A stretch of DNA of 64,000 nucleotides, taken from assembly GCF_003131185.1 (NCBI RefSeq), contig NZ_QFFU01000005.1, forward strand, positions 248,001 through 312,000, written 5' to 3'. The translations under genes were made by a program, and so were the position numbers. The notes under the pieces are model-generated. The model did no database searches and was not told the origin of the DNA. It saw only the letters and a program-made list of their open reading frames with translations. Of this stretch, positions 19,301-27,021 are shown one piece after another; the first letter of the stretch is position 1; each line of letters begins with the position of its first letter. The DNA is from Pseudomonas ovata (GTDB lineage: Bacteria > Pseudomonadota > Gammaproteobacteria > Pseudomonadales > Pseudomonadaceae).

Positions 19301-19849
19301 CAGATCCAGGCGGTGGGCTTTACCCTGTACATGGAAATGCTCGAGCGGGCGGTCAAGGCCATTCGCAAGGGCGAACAGCCCAACCTCGACCAGCCGCTGG
19401 GCGGAGGGCCGGAGATCAACCTGCGGGTGCCGGCGCTGATTCCCGAAGCCTACCTGCCGGACGTGCATGCGCGGCTGATCCTCTACAAGCGCATCGCCAA
19501 TGCCGCCGATGAAGAGGCGCTCAAGGACTTGCAGGTCGAGATGATCGACCGCTTCGGCCTGTTGCCCGAGCCCACCAAGCACCTGGTGCGCATCACGCAC
19601 CTGAAGCTGGTGGCCGAACAACTGGGCATCACCAAGATCGACGCCGGCCCCCAGGGCGGACGCCTGGAGTTTTCTGCCACCACGCCGGTCGAGCCGCTGA
19701 CCCTGATCAAGCTGATCCAGGGCCAGCCCAATCGCTACAAGTTCGAAGGGGCCACCCTGTTCAAGTTCATGGTGCCCATGGAACGCCCTGAAGAGCGTTT
19801 CAACACGATCGAGGCGCTGCTTGAGCGCCTGACCCCGAAAACTGCTTGA
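16397..19849 (+). CDS. mfd: Transcription-repair coupling factor Mfd
   Basis: A 1150-residue ATP-dependent translocase that removes RNA polymerase stalled at DNA lesions and recruits UvrA. In order it has a UvrB-like N-terminal domain (to about 350), the CarD-like RNA polymerase interaction domain (about 475-550, DHGVGRYQGL), a RecG-like motor with Walker A GDVGFGKTEVA and DEEH box (VIIDEEHRFG), then the TRG motif region and the C-terminal D7 domain. The ORF opens with GTG at 16397, with GGAG about 12 bases upstream; this agrees with the family N-terminus (LPHLP...). Its stop overlaps a TTG that opens the next frame, and the real csiV start is 12 bases downstream. Confidence 0.97.
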   Translation: MPVLRLPHLPAAAGKQHWGNLPGAALSLAIAEAANAARRFTLLLTADSQAAERLEQELKFFAPDLPVLHFPDWETLPYDLFSPHQDIISQRIASLYRLPELSHGVLVVPITTALHRLAPTSFLLGSSLVLDIGQKLDVEAMRTRLEASGYRYVDTVYEHGEFTVRGALIDLFPMGSKVPYRIDLFDDEIETLRTFDPDTQRSIDKVESVRLLPAKEFPLHKDEVVRFKARFRERFDVDFRRSPIFQDLNSGITPAGIEYYIPLFFEQTSTLFDYLPQDTQVFSLPGIEQAAENFWNDVRNRYEERRVDPARPLLPPAELFLPVEDCFARLKACPRVVVSQQDVETGVGRERFPARPLPELAIEAKANQPLAALSNFLDQFAGRVLFTAESAGRREVLLELLERLKLRPRTVDGWQEFVTGKDRLAITIAPLDEGLVLDEPSLALVAESPLFGQRVMQRRRREKRADHGNNDAVIKNLTELREGAPVVHIDHGVGRYQGLATLEIDNQVAEFLTLVYADEAKLYVPVANLHLIARYTGSDDELAPLHRLGSEVWQKAKRKAAEQVRDVAAELLDIYARRAAREGYAFEDPKADYATFSAGFPFEETPDQQSSIDAVRADMLAARPMDRLVCGDVGFGKTEVAMRAAFIAVHGGRQVAVLVPTTLLAQQHYNSFRDRFADWPVKVEVMSRFKSAKEVNAAVAELAEGKLDIVIGTHKLLQDDVKFKNLGLVIIDEEHRFGVRQKEQLKTLRSEVDILTLTATPIPRTLNMAVSGMRDLSIIATPPARRLSVRTFVMEHNKPTVKEALLRELLRGGQVYYLHNDVKTIEKCAADLAELVPEARIGIGHGQMRERELEQVMSDFYHKRFNVLVASTIIETGIDVPSANTILIERADKFGLAQLHQLRGRVGRSHHQAYAYLLTPPRKQITPDAEKRLEAIANTQDLGAGFVLATNDLEIRGAGELLGDGQSGQIQAVGFTLYMEMLERAVKAIRKGEQPNLDQPLGGGPEINLRVPALIPEAYLPDVHARLILYKRIANAADEEALKDLQVEMIDRFGLLPEPTKHLVRITHLKLVAEQLGITKIDAGPQGGRLEFSATTPVEPLTLIKLIQGQPNRYKFEGATLFKFMVPMERPEERFNTIEALLERLTPKTA

Positions 19850-19860
19850 AGGATGGATTG

Positions 19861-20397
19861 ATGCGCCTGTTTCGTTCACTGACCCTGCTGCTGACCGTGG
19901 CCCTGACGCTGATTGCGCCCAGCGCCTTTGCCGACGGGCTGTATCAGGTTGAAACCATCCTGTTCCGCCAGCTCGGCGAGGCCCCCGCCACGCCGCAACG
20001 GGCTCCGGAACACTGGGACGCCGGCGCGAACCGGGTCACGAGCGAGAACCAACGCAGCCCGGCGCTCAGTGCCATGGTCGACAAGCTCCAGGCCAGCGGC
20101 CAGTATCAGGTCTTGCTGCACCGCGCCTGGCAGCAATCGATCGGCAGTGAGCCCAGCGTGATGGCGGTCACCGACGGCCAGGGGCAGTTCGGGCATTATC
20201 CGGTCGAAGGCACGCTGAGCCTGGCCATCGGGCGCTTTACCGATTACGAGGCCGACTTCTGGGTCAACCAGATGGACGCCCATGGCGTACTGGTCAGCAG
20301 CGAGCGCTTGAAGCAGAGCGCCCGCATCAAGAACGGCGAACTGACGTTCCTGGACTACGGCAGCCTGGCCCTGCTGGTCAAGGTTTCGCCGCTCTGA
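19861..20397 (+). CDS. csiV: CsiV family periplasmic protein
   Basis: A 178-residue exported protein directly downstream of mfd. Residues 1-23 form a Sec signal peptide ending SAFA-D. The mature start GLYQVETILFRQ and the later GTLSLAIGRFTDYEADFWV match the CsiV family (PF10972-type). In Shewanella and relatives CsiV is a partner needed for diguanylate cyclase control of an RNA system; in Pseudomonas its role is not known to me. The ATG at 19861 has AAGGATGG just upstream. It is followed by a strong terminator, so mfd-csiV is likely a transcription unit. Confidence 0.78.
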   Translation: MRLFRSLTLLLTVALTLIAPSAFADGLYQVETILFRQLGEAPATPQRAPEHWDAGANRVTSENQRSPALSAMVDKLQASGQYQVLLHRAWQQSIGSEPSVMAVTDGQGQFGHYPVEGTLSLAIGRFTDYEADFWVNQMDAHGVLVSSERLKQSARIKNGELTFLDYGSLALLVKVSPL

Positions 20398-20418
20398 CCA
20401 CGTTCTTCGTCCATGGGG

Positions 20419-20445
20419 CGAGCGCTGCGGCGCTCGTCTTTTTTT
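20419..20445 (+). terminator. Rho-independent terminator after csiV
   Basis: A stem CGAGCGC / GCGCTCG with a TGCG loop is followed by TC and seven T. It lies 22 bp after the csiV stop and ends the mfd-csiV unit. Confidence 0.92.
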
Positions 20446-20471
20446 GAGCAGCGCAAGGGCTTCTTACACCG

Positions 20472-23186
20472 GTGTCATCCATTCTTGAAAAAATCCTGGC
20501 TCGCCCCTGGAAATACCTGTTCAAACCCCAGACGCTCGAGCGCGGGCGCGACTACGCCCGGCAAAAGCGGATCGTGCTGGAGCACAGCAGTGCCCAGGTC
20601 ATCCGCACGCAATGCCGTGGCAGCGGGCTGGACCGCTACACCCAGACCCTGGTGCTCAAGGACCCCGCCCACTTCACCGAATACCTGGTGTGCACCTGTA
20701 CCTGCCCGGTGCGCAAGGACTGCAAGCATTGCGTGGCGGCCCTGTACTTTCTGGAAGACCCGCGCAACCGTGAAACCCTGGGGCTGACCGCCGCGCCACA
20801 AGCGCGTGCCACCCTGCCGGAGCGGCTGATCGACGACCTGATGCCACAGCCACGGCTGATTCTGGCCAGCATTGAATTCAGCGCCTTCGAACCGCGCAAC
20901 GGGCGCATGCAGCGCCAGGTCCAGCACCGGGCGGCCCTGGCGTTCGCCTATGGCAAGCACTATGCGGTCGGCACCACGCATGTGAGCATCCTGACCAGCA
21001 CCTTGGGCAGCGACCTGGTCAACCAGAAAAGCGACATCATCGAGCACACCGCCACCGAGACCCTGCGCATTCGCCGCCAGGGCGAACAAGAGCGGCTGTA
21101 CCGCCAGCAACTGGCCAACCTGGGCTTCAAGATTGCCACCCGGCAAAGCAAGGCCCTGCCCGACAGCGCCGGCGAGATGTACGAGCTGCCCAACGACAAG
21201 GCCTGGCTGCATTTCGTCCTTGACGAGTTGCCCACGCTGCGTGAGCAAGGCTGGGAAATTCACCAGCAGGACACGTTCGGCTTCAATGTCACGCCGGTCG
21301 ATGACTGGTATGCGGAGATTGACGAACAGACCGACCGCAACTGGTTCGACCTGGAACTGGGCATCATCGTCAACGGCGAGCGCCTGAGCCTGCTGCCGAT
21401 CCTGATCAACCTGCTGCGCAGCCACCCCGAACTGACCAGCCCGGCCGCCGTGGCCAGGCGTGGCGATGAAGAACAGCTGCTGGTGCAACTGAGCCCGCCA
21501 GGCATTGCAGACGGCGCACCGGTGCAGATCGCCCTGCCTTATGGCCGGCTCAAGCCGGTGCTGGCGACCCTGGGCGACTTCTACTGGCGCGAGAACACCA
21601 GCAATGCGGTGCGCCTGAACACCGCCGATGCCGCCCGCCTCACCGAACTCGACGATCTGCCGCTGTCCTGGCGCGGCGGCGACCGGCTGCGTCAGTTTGC
21701 CGAGCGCCTGGCCAATATCAAGGACGCGCCCGTGGCCCTGCCTGAGGGCTTGAATGCGCGGCTGCGGCCTTACCAGTTGGAGGGCCTGAGCTGGATGCAG
21801 TCGTTGCGTGAACTGGAAGTGGGCGGCGTACTGGCCGATGACATGGGCCTGGGCAAGACCTTGCAGACCCTGGCGCACCTGCTGCTGGAGAAACAGTCCG
21901 GGCGCCTCGACCGGCCGGCCCTGGCGGTCATGCCCACCAGCCTGATCGGCAACTGGCTGGACGAAGCGGCGCACTTCACCCCGCAGCTCAAGGTCCTGGC
22001 CCTGTACGGCGCGCAGCGCCATCAGGACGTCGCCGACCTGCACGACTACGACCTGATCCTGACCACCTACGCCTTGCTGCCCCGGGACCTTGAGCACCTG
22101 GCCAAACTGCCACTGCATGTATTGATTCTCGATGAAGCGCAGTACATCAAGAACCCCAAGAGCAAGGCCGCCCAAGCGGCCCGCGAGCTGAACGCGCGCC
22201 AGCGCCTGTGCCTGTCGGGCACGCCGCTGGAAAACCACCTGGGCGAGCTGTGGTCGCTGTTTCACTTCCTGATGCCCGGCTGGCTGGGCAGCAGCAAGGA
22301 GTTCAACAGCAACTACCGCACCGCCATTGAAAAACACGGTAACCGCGACCGCTTGCTGCACCTCAATGCACGCATCAAGCCGTTCCTGCTGCGCCGCACC
22401 AAGGAACAGGTGGCCACCGAGCTGCCGTCCAAGACCGAGATCGTGCACTGGGTGGAGCTCAACGACAGCCAGCGCGATGTGTACGAGACCGTGCGCCTGG
22501 CGATGGACAAGAAGGTCCGCGACGAGATCGGCCGCAAAGGCATGGCGCGCAGCCAGATCGTGATCCTTGAAGCGCTGCTCAAGCTGCGTCAGGTGTGCTG
22601 CGACCTGCGCCTGGTCAATGACAACCCGATCAACCCGCGCCACGGCAGCTCGGCCAAGCTGGGCAGCCTGATGGAAATGTTCGAAGAGCTGCTGGCCGAA
22701 GGGCGACGCATTCTGCTGTTCTCGCAATTCACCTCGATGCTCAGCCTGATCGAGCAGGAATTGAAGCAGCGCGGCATTGCCTATGCCCTGCTGACCGGCG
22801 CCACCCGCGACCGGCGCACACCGATCCGCGAATTTCAGGAGGGTCGCCTGCCGGTATTTTTGATCAGCCTCAAGGCCGGTGGCACCGGCCTGAACCTGAC
22901 CGCCGCCGACACGGTGATCCACTACGATCCGTGGTGGAACCCGGCCGCCGAAAACCAGGCCACTGACCGCGCCTACCGGATCGGCCAGGACAAGCCGGTG
23001 TTCGTCTACAAGATGATTTCCCGGGGCACGGTGGAAGAAAAGATCCAGCGCCTGCAACAGGAAAAGACCGCCCTGGCCGCCGGCGTGCTGGACGGCCGCA
23101 CCAGCGGCGACTGGAAACTGGGCGAGGAAGACCTGCAAGCCCTGTTCGCCCCGCTGCCACCGGTGCCGAAAAAGCCCCGGGCATAA
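20472..23186 (+). CDS. SNF2-family helicase with N-terminal SWIM zinc finger
   Basis: A 904-residue protein. A SWIM zinc finger is at residues 76-86 (CTC...CKH, form CxC-xn-CxH), then a long middle region, then a complete SWI2/SNF2 motor. The motor has Walker A DDMGLGKTLQT, motif II as DEAQ, motif III LSGTPLENHLGELWSLFHF, and C-terminal helicase motifs including AGGTGLNLTAADTVIHYDPWWNPA and QATDRAYRIGQ. Bacterial SNF2 proteins of this kind resemble HepA/RapA-related or phage-defence helicases, but no partner genes lie beside it. It starts at a GTG (20472). It is monocistronic, followed by a repeat element. The cellular role is not established. Confidence 0.9.
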   Translation: MSSILEKILARPWKYLFKPQTLERGRDYARQKRIVLEHSSAQVIRTQCRGSGLDRYTQTLVLKDPAHFTEYLVCTCTCPVRKDCKHCVAALYFLEDPRNRETLGLTAAPQARATLPERLIDDLMPQPRLILASIEFSAFEPRNGRMQRQVQHRAALAFAYGKHYAVGTTHVSILTSTLGSDLVNQKSDIIEHTATETLRIRRQGEQERLYRQQLANLGFKIATRQSKALPDSAGEMYELPNDKAWLHFVLDELPTLREQGWEIHQQDTFGFNVTPVDDWYAEIDEQTDRNWFDLELGIIVNGERLSLLPILINLLRSHPELTSPAAVARRGDEEQLLVQLSPPGIADGAPVQIALPYGRLKPVLATLGDFYWRENTSNAVRLNTADAARLTELDDLPLSWRGGDRLRQFAERLANIKDAPVALPEGLNARLRPYQLEGLSWMQSLRELEVGGVLADDMGLGKTLQTLAHLLLEKQSGRLDRPALAVMPTSLIGNWLDEAAHFTPQLKVLALYGAQRHQDVADLHDYDLILTTYALLPRDLEHLAKLPLHVLILDEAQYIKNPKSKAAQAARELNARQRLCLSGTPLENHLGELWSLFHFLMPGWLGSSKEFNSNYRTAIEKHGNRDRLLHLNARIKPFLLRRTKEQVATELPSKTEIVHWVELNDSQRDVYETVRLAMDKKVRDEIGRKGMARSQIVILEALLKLRQVCCDLRLVNDNPINPRHGSSAKLGSLMEMFEELLAEGRRILLFSQFTSMLSLIEQELKQRGIAYALLTGATRDRRTPIREFQEGRLPVFLISLKAGGTGLNLTAADTVIHYDPWWNPAAENQATDRAYRIGQDKPVFVYKMISRGTVEEKIQRLQQEKTALAAGVLDGRTSGDWKLGEEDLQALFAPLPPVPKKPRA

Positions 23187-23197
23187 GGACGCCTTTC

Positions 23198-23321
23198 GTA
23201 GGAGCGCGCTTGCCGGTATGCCGGACCACCGCGACCGGCTGCGTCAGCAGTCGTAAATTTGTGGCGTTTCCGAGATTTCTGCGAGCGCTTCGCACTCGGT
23301 CGCGGGCAAGCGCGCTCCTAC
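23198..23321. repeat. REP-doublet-like repeat, copy 1
   Basis: A 124-bp element bounded by perfect 17-bp inverted ends (GTAGGAGCGCGCTTGCC / GGCAAGCGCGCTCCTAC). The interior (GCTGCGT...TCGTAAATTTGTGGCGTTTC...GCGAGCGCT) is shared with the copy at 33082. The left arm carries an extra 14-base module containing TGCCGGACCACC that interrupts the arm homology. It sits in the gap between the SNF2 gene (+) and the aldo/keto reductase gene (-), a typical REP location between convergent genes. Confidence 0.85.
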
Positions 23322-23331
23322 CGGACCGTGT

Positions 23332-24291
23332 TCAGCCCACCAGGGCAATCAACTGCTGGCGTTGGGCATCGGTCAGGCTCGGGCCGGTGCCGGCACCGGC
23401 GTTTTCCGCCATGTAGCGCGGGTTGCCGGTGCCTGGAATCACACAGGTCACCGCCGGGTGAGCCAGCAGGAACTTCAGCGCCAGTTGTGGCCAACTGTTG
23501 ACCTCCACTTGCGCCGCCCACTTGGGCAATGGCTTGTCCTTGAGGCGCGAGAGCAGCCCACCGCCGCCAAACGGCCGGTTGCAGATCACCGCCACGCCGC
23601 GCTCGCGGCACAAGGGCAGCAGGCGTTTCTCGGCCTCACGGTCATCCAGCGCGTAGTTGATCTGCAGAAAATCCAGCGCCTCGGCCTTGAGCACCGCTTC
23701 GACCTGATCATAAGCCTGGGCGGTGTAGTGGCTGATGCCGATATAGCGAATCCGGCCTTGCGTCTTCCACTCACGCAACACCGGCAGGTGCGTCTGCCAG
23801 TCGACCAGGTTATGAATCTGCATCAGGTCAATGCGATCGGTCTGCAACAGCCGGAATGATTCTTCCATCTGCGCAATGCCCTCTTCACGGCCGCGGGTCC
23901 AGACCTTGGTCGCCAGAAAGGCCGGTGAGCGTGGCTCGTGGATTGACAGCAACTCGCCGGTAACGGCTTCGGCACGGCCATACATCGGCGAGCTGTCAAT
24001 CACGCTGCCGCCAGCGGCAAATAATGCGTCAAGCACGGCACGCAGGGGCTGATAGGCCTCGCTGCCTTTGTCCACGTCAAAGCCGCGATAAGTGCCCAGG
24101 CCGATGACCGGTAAAAGCTCGTTGCTCGATGGAATGACACGGGTCTGCATGGCGGGGCCTCCTACGGTGCGTGACGCAAGTGCGGACGATGTGAATGCCG
24201 GGCTGCCAGCGGCCGAATCGAAACCCAGGGCGGCAACGCTTGCGGCCGCCAGCGTCAGCACATGGCGACGCGTCAGGCGTGATGGACACAT
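23332..24291 (-). CDS. Tat-exported aldo/keto reductase
   Basis: A 319-residue aldo/keto reductase with an N-terminal twin-arginine signal (RLTRRHVLTLAAASVAALGF, RR at about 8-9), so it probably acts in the periplasm. The AKR barrel shows the conserved Asp-Tyr pair in GGSVIDSSPMYGRAE, Lys in LATKVW, the HN pair in LMQIHNLVDWQTHL, and the NADP-binding tail CVIPGTGNPRYMAEN. The start at 24291 is supported by AAGGAG 8 bases upstream; the long in-frame extension is spurious. A Tat-exported NAD(P)-dependent AKR is unusual, since NADPH is cytoplasmic, but such lineages are common in Pseudomonas. The substrate is unknown. Confidence 0.87.
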   Translation of the reverse strand: MCPSRLTRRHVLTLAAASVAALGFDSAAGSPAFTSSALASRTVGGPAMQTRVIPSSNELLPVIGLGTYRGFDVDKGSEAYQPLRAVLDALFAAGGSVIDSSPMYGRAEAVTGELLSIHEPRSPAFLATKVWTRGREEGIAQMEESFRLLQTDRIDLMQIHNLVDWQTHLPVLREWKTQGRIRYIGISHYTAQAYDQVEAVLKAEALDFLQINYALDDREAEKRLLPLCRERGVAVICNRPFGGGGLLSRLKDKPLPKWAAQVEVNSWPQLALKFLLAHPAVTCVIPGTGNPRYMAENAGAGTGPSLTDAQRQQLIALVG

Positions 24292-24412
24292 TGAATGCTC
24301 CTTGCACAGGCGCTGGGCTTTACGAACGCGCAAAGTCCGGTCACCGTCTGTGCGACAAAACACCAAGCCTAGACCCTGAGCCCCGTTGATGAAGCCTTGA
24401 TTGCAAAAACGT

Positions 24413-26998
24413 TCAGCGCCGTACGGGCGGGGTCGCTCCCAATTGACGCCACATGGCGCGTGTGATGCGCTGCCGGTGCTGATAGCCCGCCCAGGGGTCC
24501 TGATGCAGCGATTGCAGGCGCGCCTGCACATTGCCGATATGCCATTGCGCCGCCGATACCAGGCCTGCCAGCTCCTCCCGGGCGATGGGCACCGACACCG
24601 GCAGGCCGGGCCGTGCCCGCACCGACCAGGCCGCCACCGTGCTGCCGCCACGGGTGTTGCGCAGGTAATCGATGAAGACCTTGCCGACCCGGTTTTTCGG
24701 ACCGGCGGTGGCGCTGAAGCGCTCAGGCAGTTGCCCGGCCATGAAACCGGCAATGGCCTTGGCAAAGCCCTTGACCTCGTCCCAACCGGCATGCCGCGCC
24801 AAGGGCACGATTACATGCATTCCCTTGCCGCCACTGGTCTTGAGAAACGCATCCAGCCCCAGCTCGTCGAGCACCGCCAGCAGCATCTGCGTGGCTTCGA
24901 TCATGCTGCGCCACGGCAAAGCCGGGTCAGGGTCCAGGTCCAGGATCAGCCGGTCCGGTGCCTCGATACGCTCACTGGTCGCACCCCAGGTATGAAACTC
25001 GATAGCGCCCATCTGCACCGCGCCGATCAGTGCCGCCAGGCTGTCGATCTGCAACAGCGACGCATGGCCAGGATCCAGTGCCGGGTCAAGCCGGGTGATG
25101 TGCGGCAATGCCATTTGCTGAGCGTGCTTTTGAAAGAACTGCTCGCCCTGCACGCCTTCCGGGCAACGCAACAATGCTACTGGGCGACGGGCCAGTTCAG
25201 GCAGCAGCCAGTCGGCGATCGACGCGTAGAACTGCGCCAGCTGATGTTTTTGCGTTTCAGTATCAGGGTCGATGACCCGCTCAGGGTGAGTGATCGGTAC
25301 GCCGGCAATCACCGACTTGTGCGGGGCTGTACGCACCGGCGTCACCGGTGCATCGAGTGCGTCGTCAGGATCATGCGCGCCCTGTTGGTCGAGTCGTTGC
25401 GGATGCTCGCGCACCACTTGCGTGGCGGGTTTATCGGTGCGCAAGCCGACAAACGACGCCTGGCGCAGCAACCCTTCGCGGGTCCACTCGGCAAATTGCA
25501 CCTCGCCCACCAGACGCGGCTCGACCCATTGCACGCCACGGCTCAAGGCACCACTCAGGGGCGTCGCCAGCGGCGAGCGCTCACGCCGCAGGCGCTTGAG
25601 CTGTTCGCTCAAGGACCTGAGCATGGCCGCAGTGAAACCGGTGCCGACCCGTCCGGCATACACCAGCGCGCGCTCTTCATACACCCCCAGCAACAGCGCA
25701 CCAAAACCAGAACGGCTGCCTTGTGGCGCGGTGTAGCCCACGATCACGAACTCCTGGCGCAGGCGACACTTGAGCTTGATCCAGTCGGCATTGCGACGCC
25801 CGGTGTAGCGGCTGCCCCTGTGCTTGCCGATCACCCCTTCAAGGCCCAGCGCATTGGCGCTCTCGATGATCTCCGCGGCGCTGGAGCGAAACGCAGCGGA
25901 AAAACGCAATAACGATCCTTCGTGCCCGGCCAGGGCCCTGGCCAAGGCGTCACGTCGTGCTTCCAGAGGCTGTTGGCGCAGATCGTGGCCATCGAGCCAG
26001 GGCGCATCGAACAGGTAATAGACAATCGACTGGTCGCGACCGTCTTCGAAGGCGCGTTGCAGCGCCTGAAAGTCCGGCAAGCCCTGGTCATCGAGCACCA
26101 CGACCTCTCCGTCCAGCCAGCTGTCTTGAAGCTTGAGCGCCGCCAGCGCCTTGGCGAGTGCCGGCATGCGCCGGGTCCAGTCATGGCCGTTGCGGCTGAG
26201 CAGACGCACCTTGCCGCTTTGGACACAGGCCATGATCCGGTAGCCATCGAACTTGATCTCATACAGCCATTCGCCGCTTGGCGGGCTGTCGACCAGCGTG
26301 GCCAGTTGCGGCGTGAGGCTGTCGGGAAAGGCCGGCGGTGTTTCGGTTACGAGCTTGCCTGCCTGCTTGCTCGACGGTTTGCGTTTGGCCTTGCTCGCAG
26401 GCTTGGCTGAATTGACAGCCTTGACGCCCACCGATCCGCCGCCCAGCACGCTGTCAGGCTGCTCGCGGGTAATGTCGAACGTCTCGGCCGGGCGGGCCAT
26501 GGCGTCACGGGCCTTGATCAGCAGCCATTGTTCCTTGCTGCCGCTGCCCTTGAGCCGGGTGCGCACCAGCGCCCAGTCGCCGCTCAGCTTCTCGCCCACC
26601 AGGGTGAACTCCAGCTTGCCGGCGGCATAAGCCTGGTGCGGGTCGCCATGCGGTTGCCAGATGCCACGATCCCACACAATCACATCGCCGGCGCCATACT
26701 GGCCAGCCGGAATGCTGCCTTCGAAACGGGCATAGCCCAGCGGATGATCCTCCACATGCACCGCCAGGCGCTTTTGCGTCGGATCAAGGCTCGGCCCCTT
26801 GGGCACTGCCCAGCTCTTGAGCGTGCCATCCAGTTCCAGGCGAAAGTCGTAGTGCAGGTTACGTGCATCATGTTTCTGGACGACAAACGCCAGCGCCGCG
26901 TCTTTGCCCTTGCGGTCGTCCGGGGCACTGGACTCTGGCGGTTCCGAGGTAATGTCGAAATGACGCTTGCGGGTGTATTCACTGACAGGCTTGGCCAT
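24413..26998 (-). CDS. ligD: Multifunctional non-homologous end-joining DNA ligase LigD
   Basis: An 861-residue three-domain LigD that repairs double-strand breaks with Ku. Order of domains: 3'-phosphoesterase (about 1-170, metal ligands in KHDARNLHYDFRLE, H43/H49/D51), ATP-dependent ligase (about 225-520, nucleotidyl-accepting K249 in EIKFDGYR), and AEP-type polymerase (about 560-850, DLDPDP metal site and TSGGKGMHV). The first linker (about 196-220) is Lys/Ser/Ala-rich. PE-LIG-POL is the Pseudomonas order and differs from the mycobacterial POL-PE-LIG arrangement. It begins 24 bp downstream of the ku stop and is probably co-transcribed with it. Confidence 0.97.
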   Translation of the reverse strand: MAKPVSEYTRKRHFDITSEPPESSAPDDRKGKDAALAFVVQKHDARNLHYDFRLELDGTLKSWAVPKGPSLDPTQKRLAVHVEDHPLGYARFEGSIPAGQYGAGDVIVWDRGIWQPHGDPHQAYAAGKLEFTLVGEKLSGDWALVRTRLKGSGSKEQWLLIKARDAMARPAETFDITREQPDSVLGGGSVGVKAVNSAKPASKAKRKPSSKQAGKLVTETPPAFPDSLTPQLATLVDSPPSGEWLYEIKFDGYRIMACVQSGKVRLLSRNGHDWTRRMPALAKALAALKLQDSWLDGEVVVLDDQGLPDFQALQRAFEDGRDQSIVYYLFDAPWLDGHDLRQQPLEARRDALARALAGHEGSLLRFSAAFRSSAAEIIESANALGLEGVIGKHRGSRYTGRRNADWIKLKCRLRQEFVIVGYTAPQGSRSGFGALLLGVYEERALVYAGRVGTGFTAAMLRSLSEQLKRLRRERSPLATPLSGALSRGVQWVEPRLVGEVQFAEWTREGLLRQASFVGLRTDKPATQVVREHPQRLDQQGAHDPDDALDAPVTPVRTAPHKSVIAGVPITHPERVIDPDTETQKHQLAQFYASIADWLLPELARRPVALLRCPEGVQGEQFFQKHAQQMALPHITRLDPALDPGHASLLQIDSLAALIGAVQMGAIEFHTWGATSERIEAPDRLILDLDPDPALPWRSMIEATQMLLAVLDELGLDAFLKTSGGKGMHVIVPLARHAGWDEVKGFAKAIAGFMAGQLPERFSATAGPKNRVGKVFIDYLRNTRGGSTVAAWSVRARPGLPVSVPIAREELAGLVSAAQWHIGNVQARLQSLHQDPWAGYQHRQRITRAMWRQLGATPPVRR

Positions 26999-27021
26999 GG
27001 CGGTGGACCTCCTTCAACCTC

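Noticed and set aside
16412..19879. A 1155-codon open frame on the minus strand across mfd
   Set aside because: Antisense shadow of a highly biased GC-rich gene; Mfd motifs are unmistakable on the plus strand, and the antisense product is low-complexity His/Gln/Gly/Val-rich.
24401..25912. A 503-codon plus-strand frame opposite ligD
   Set aside because: Shadow ORF; His/Gln/Arg-rich with no recognisable domain, whereas ligD has all catalytic motifs.
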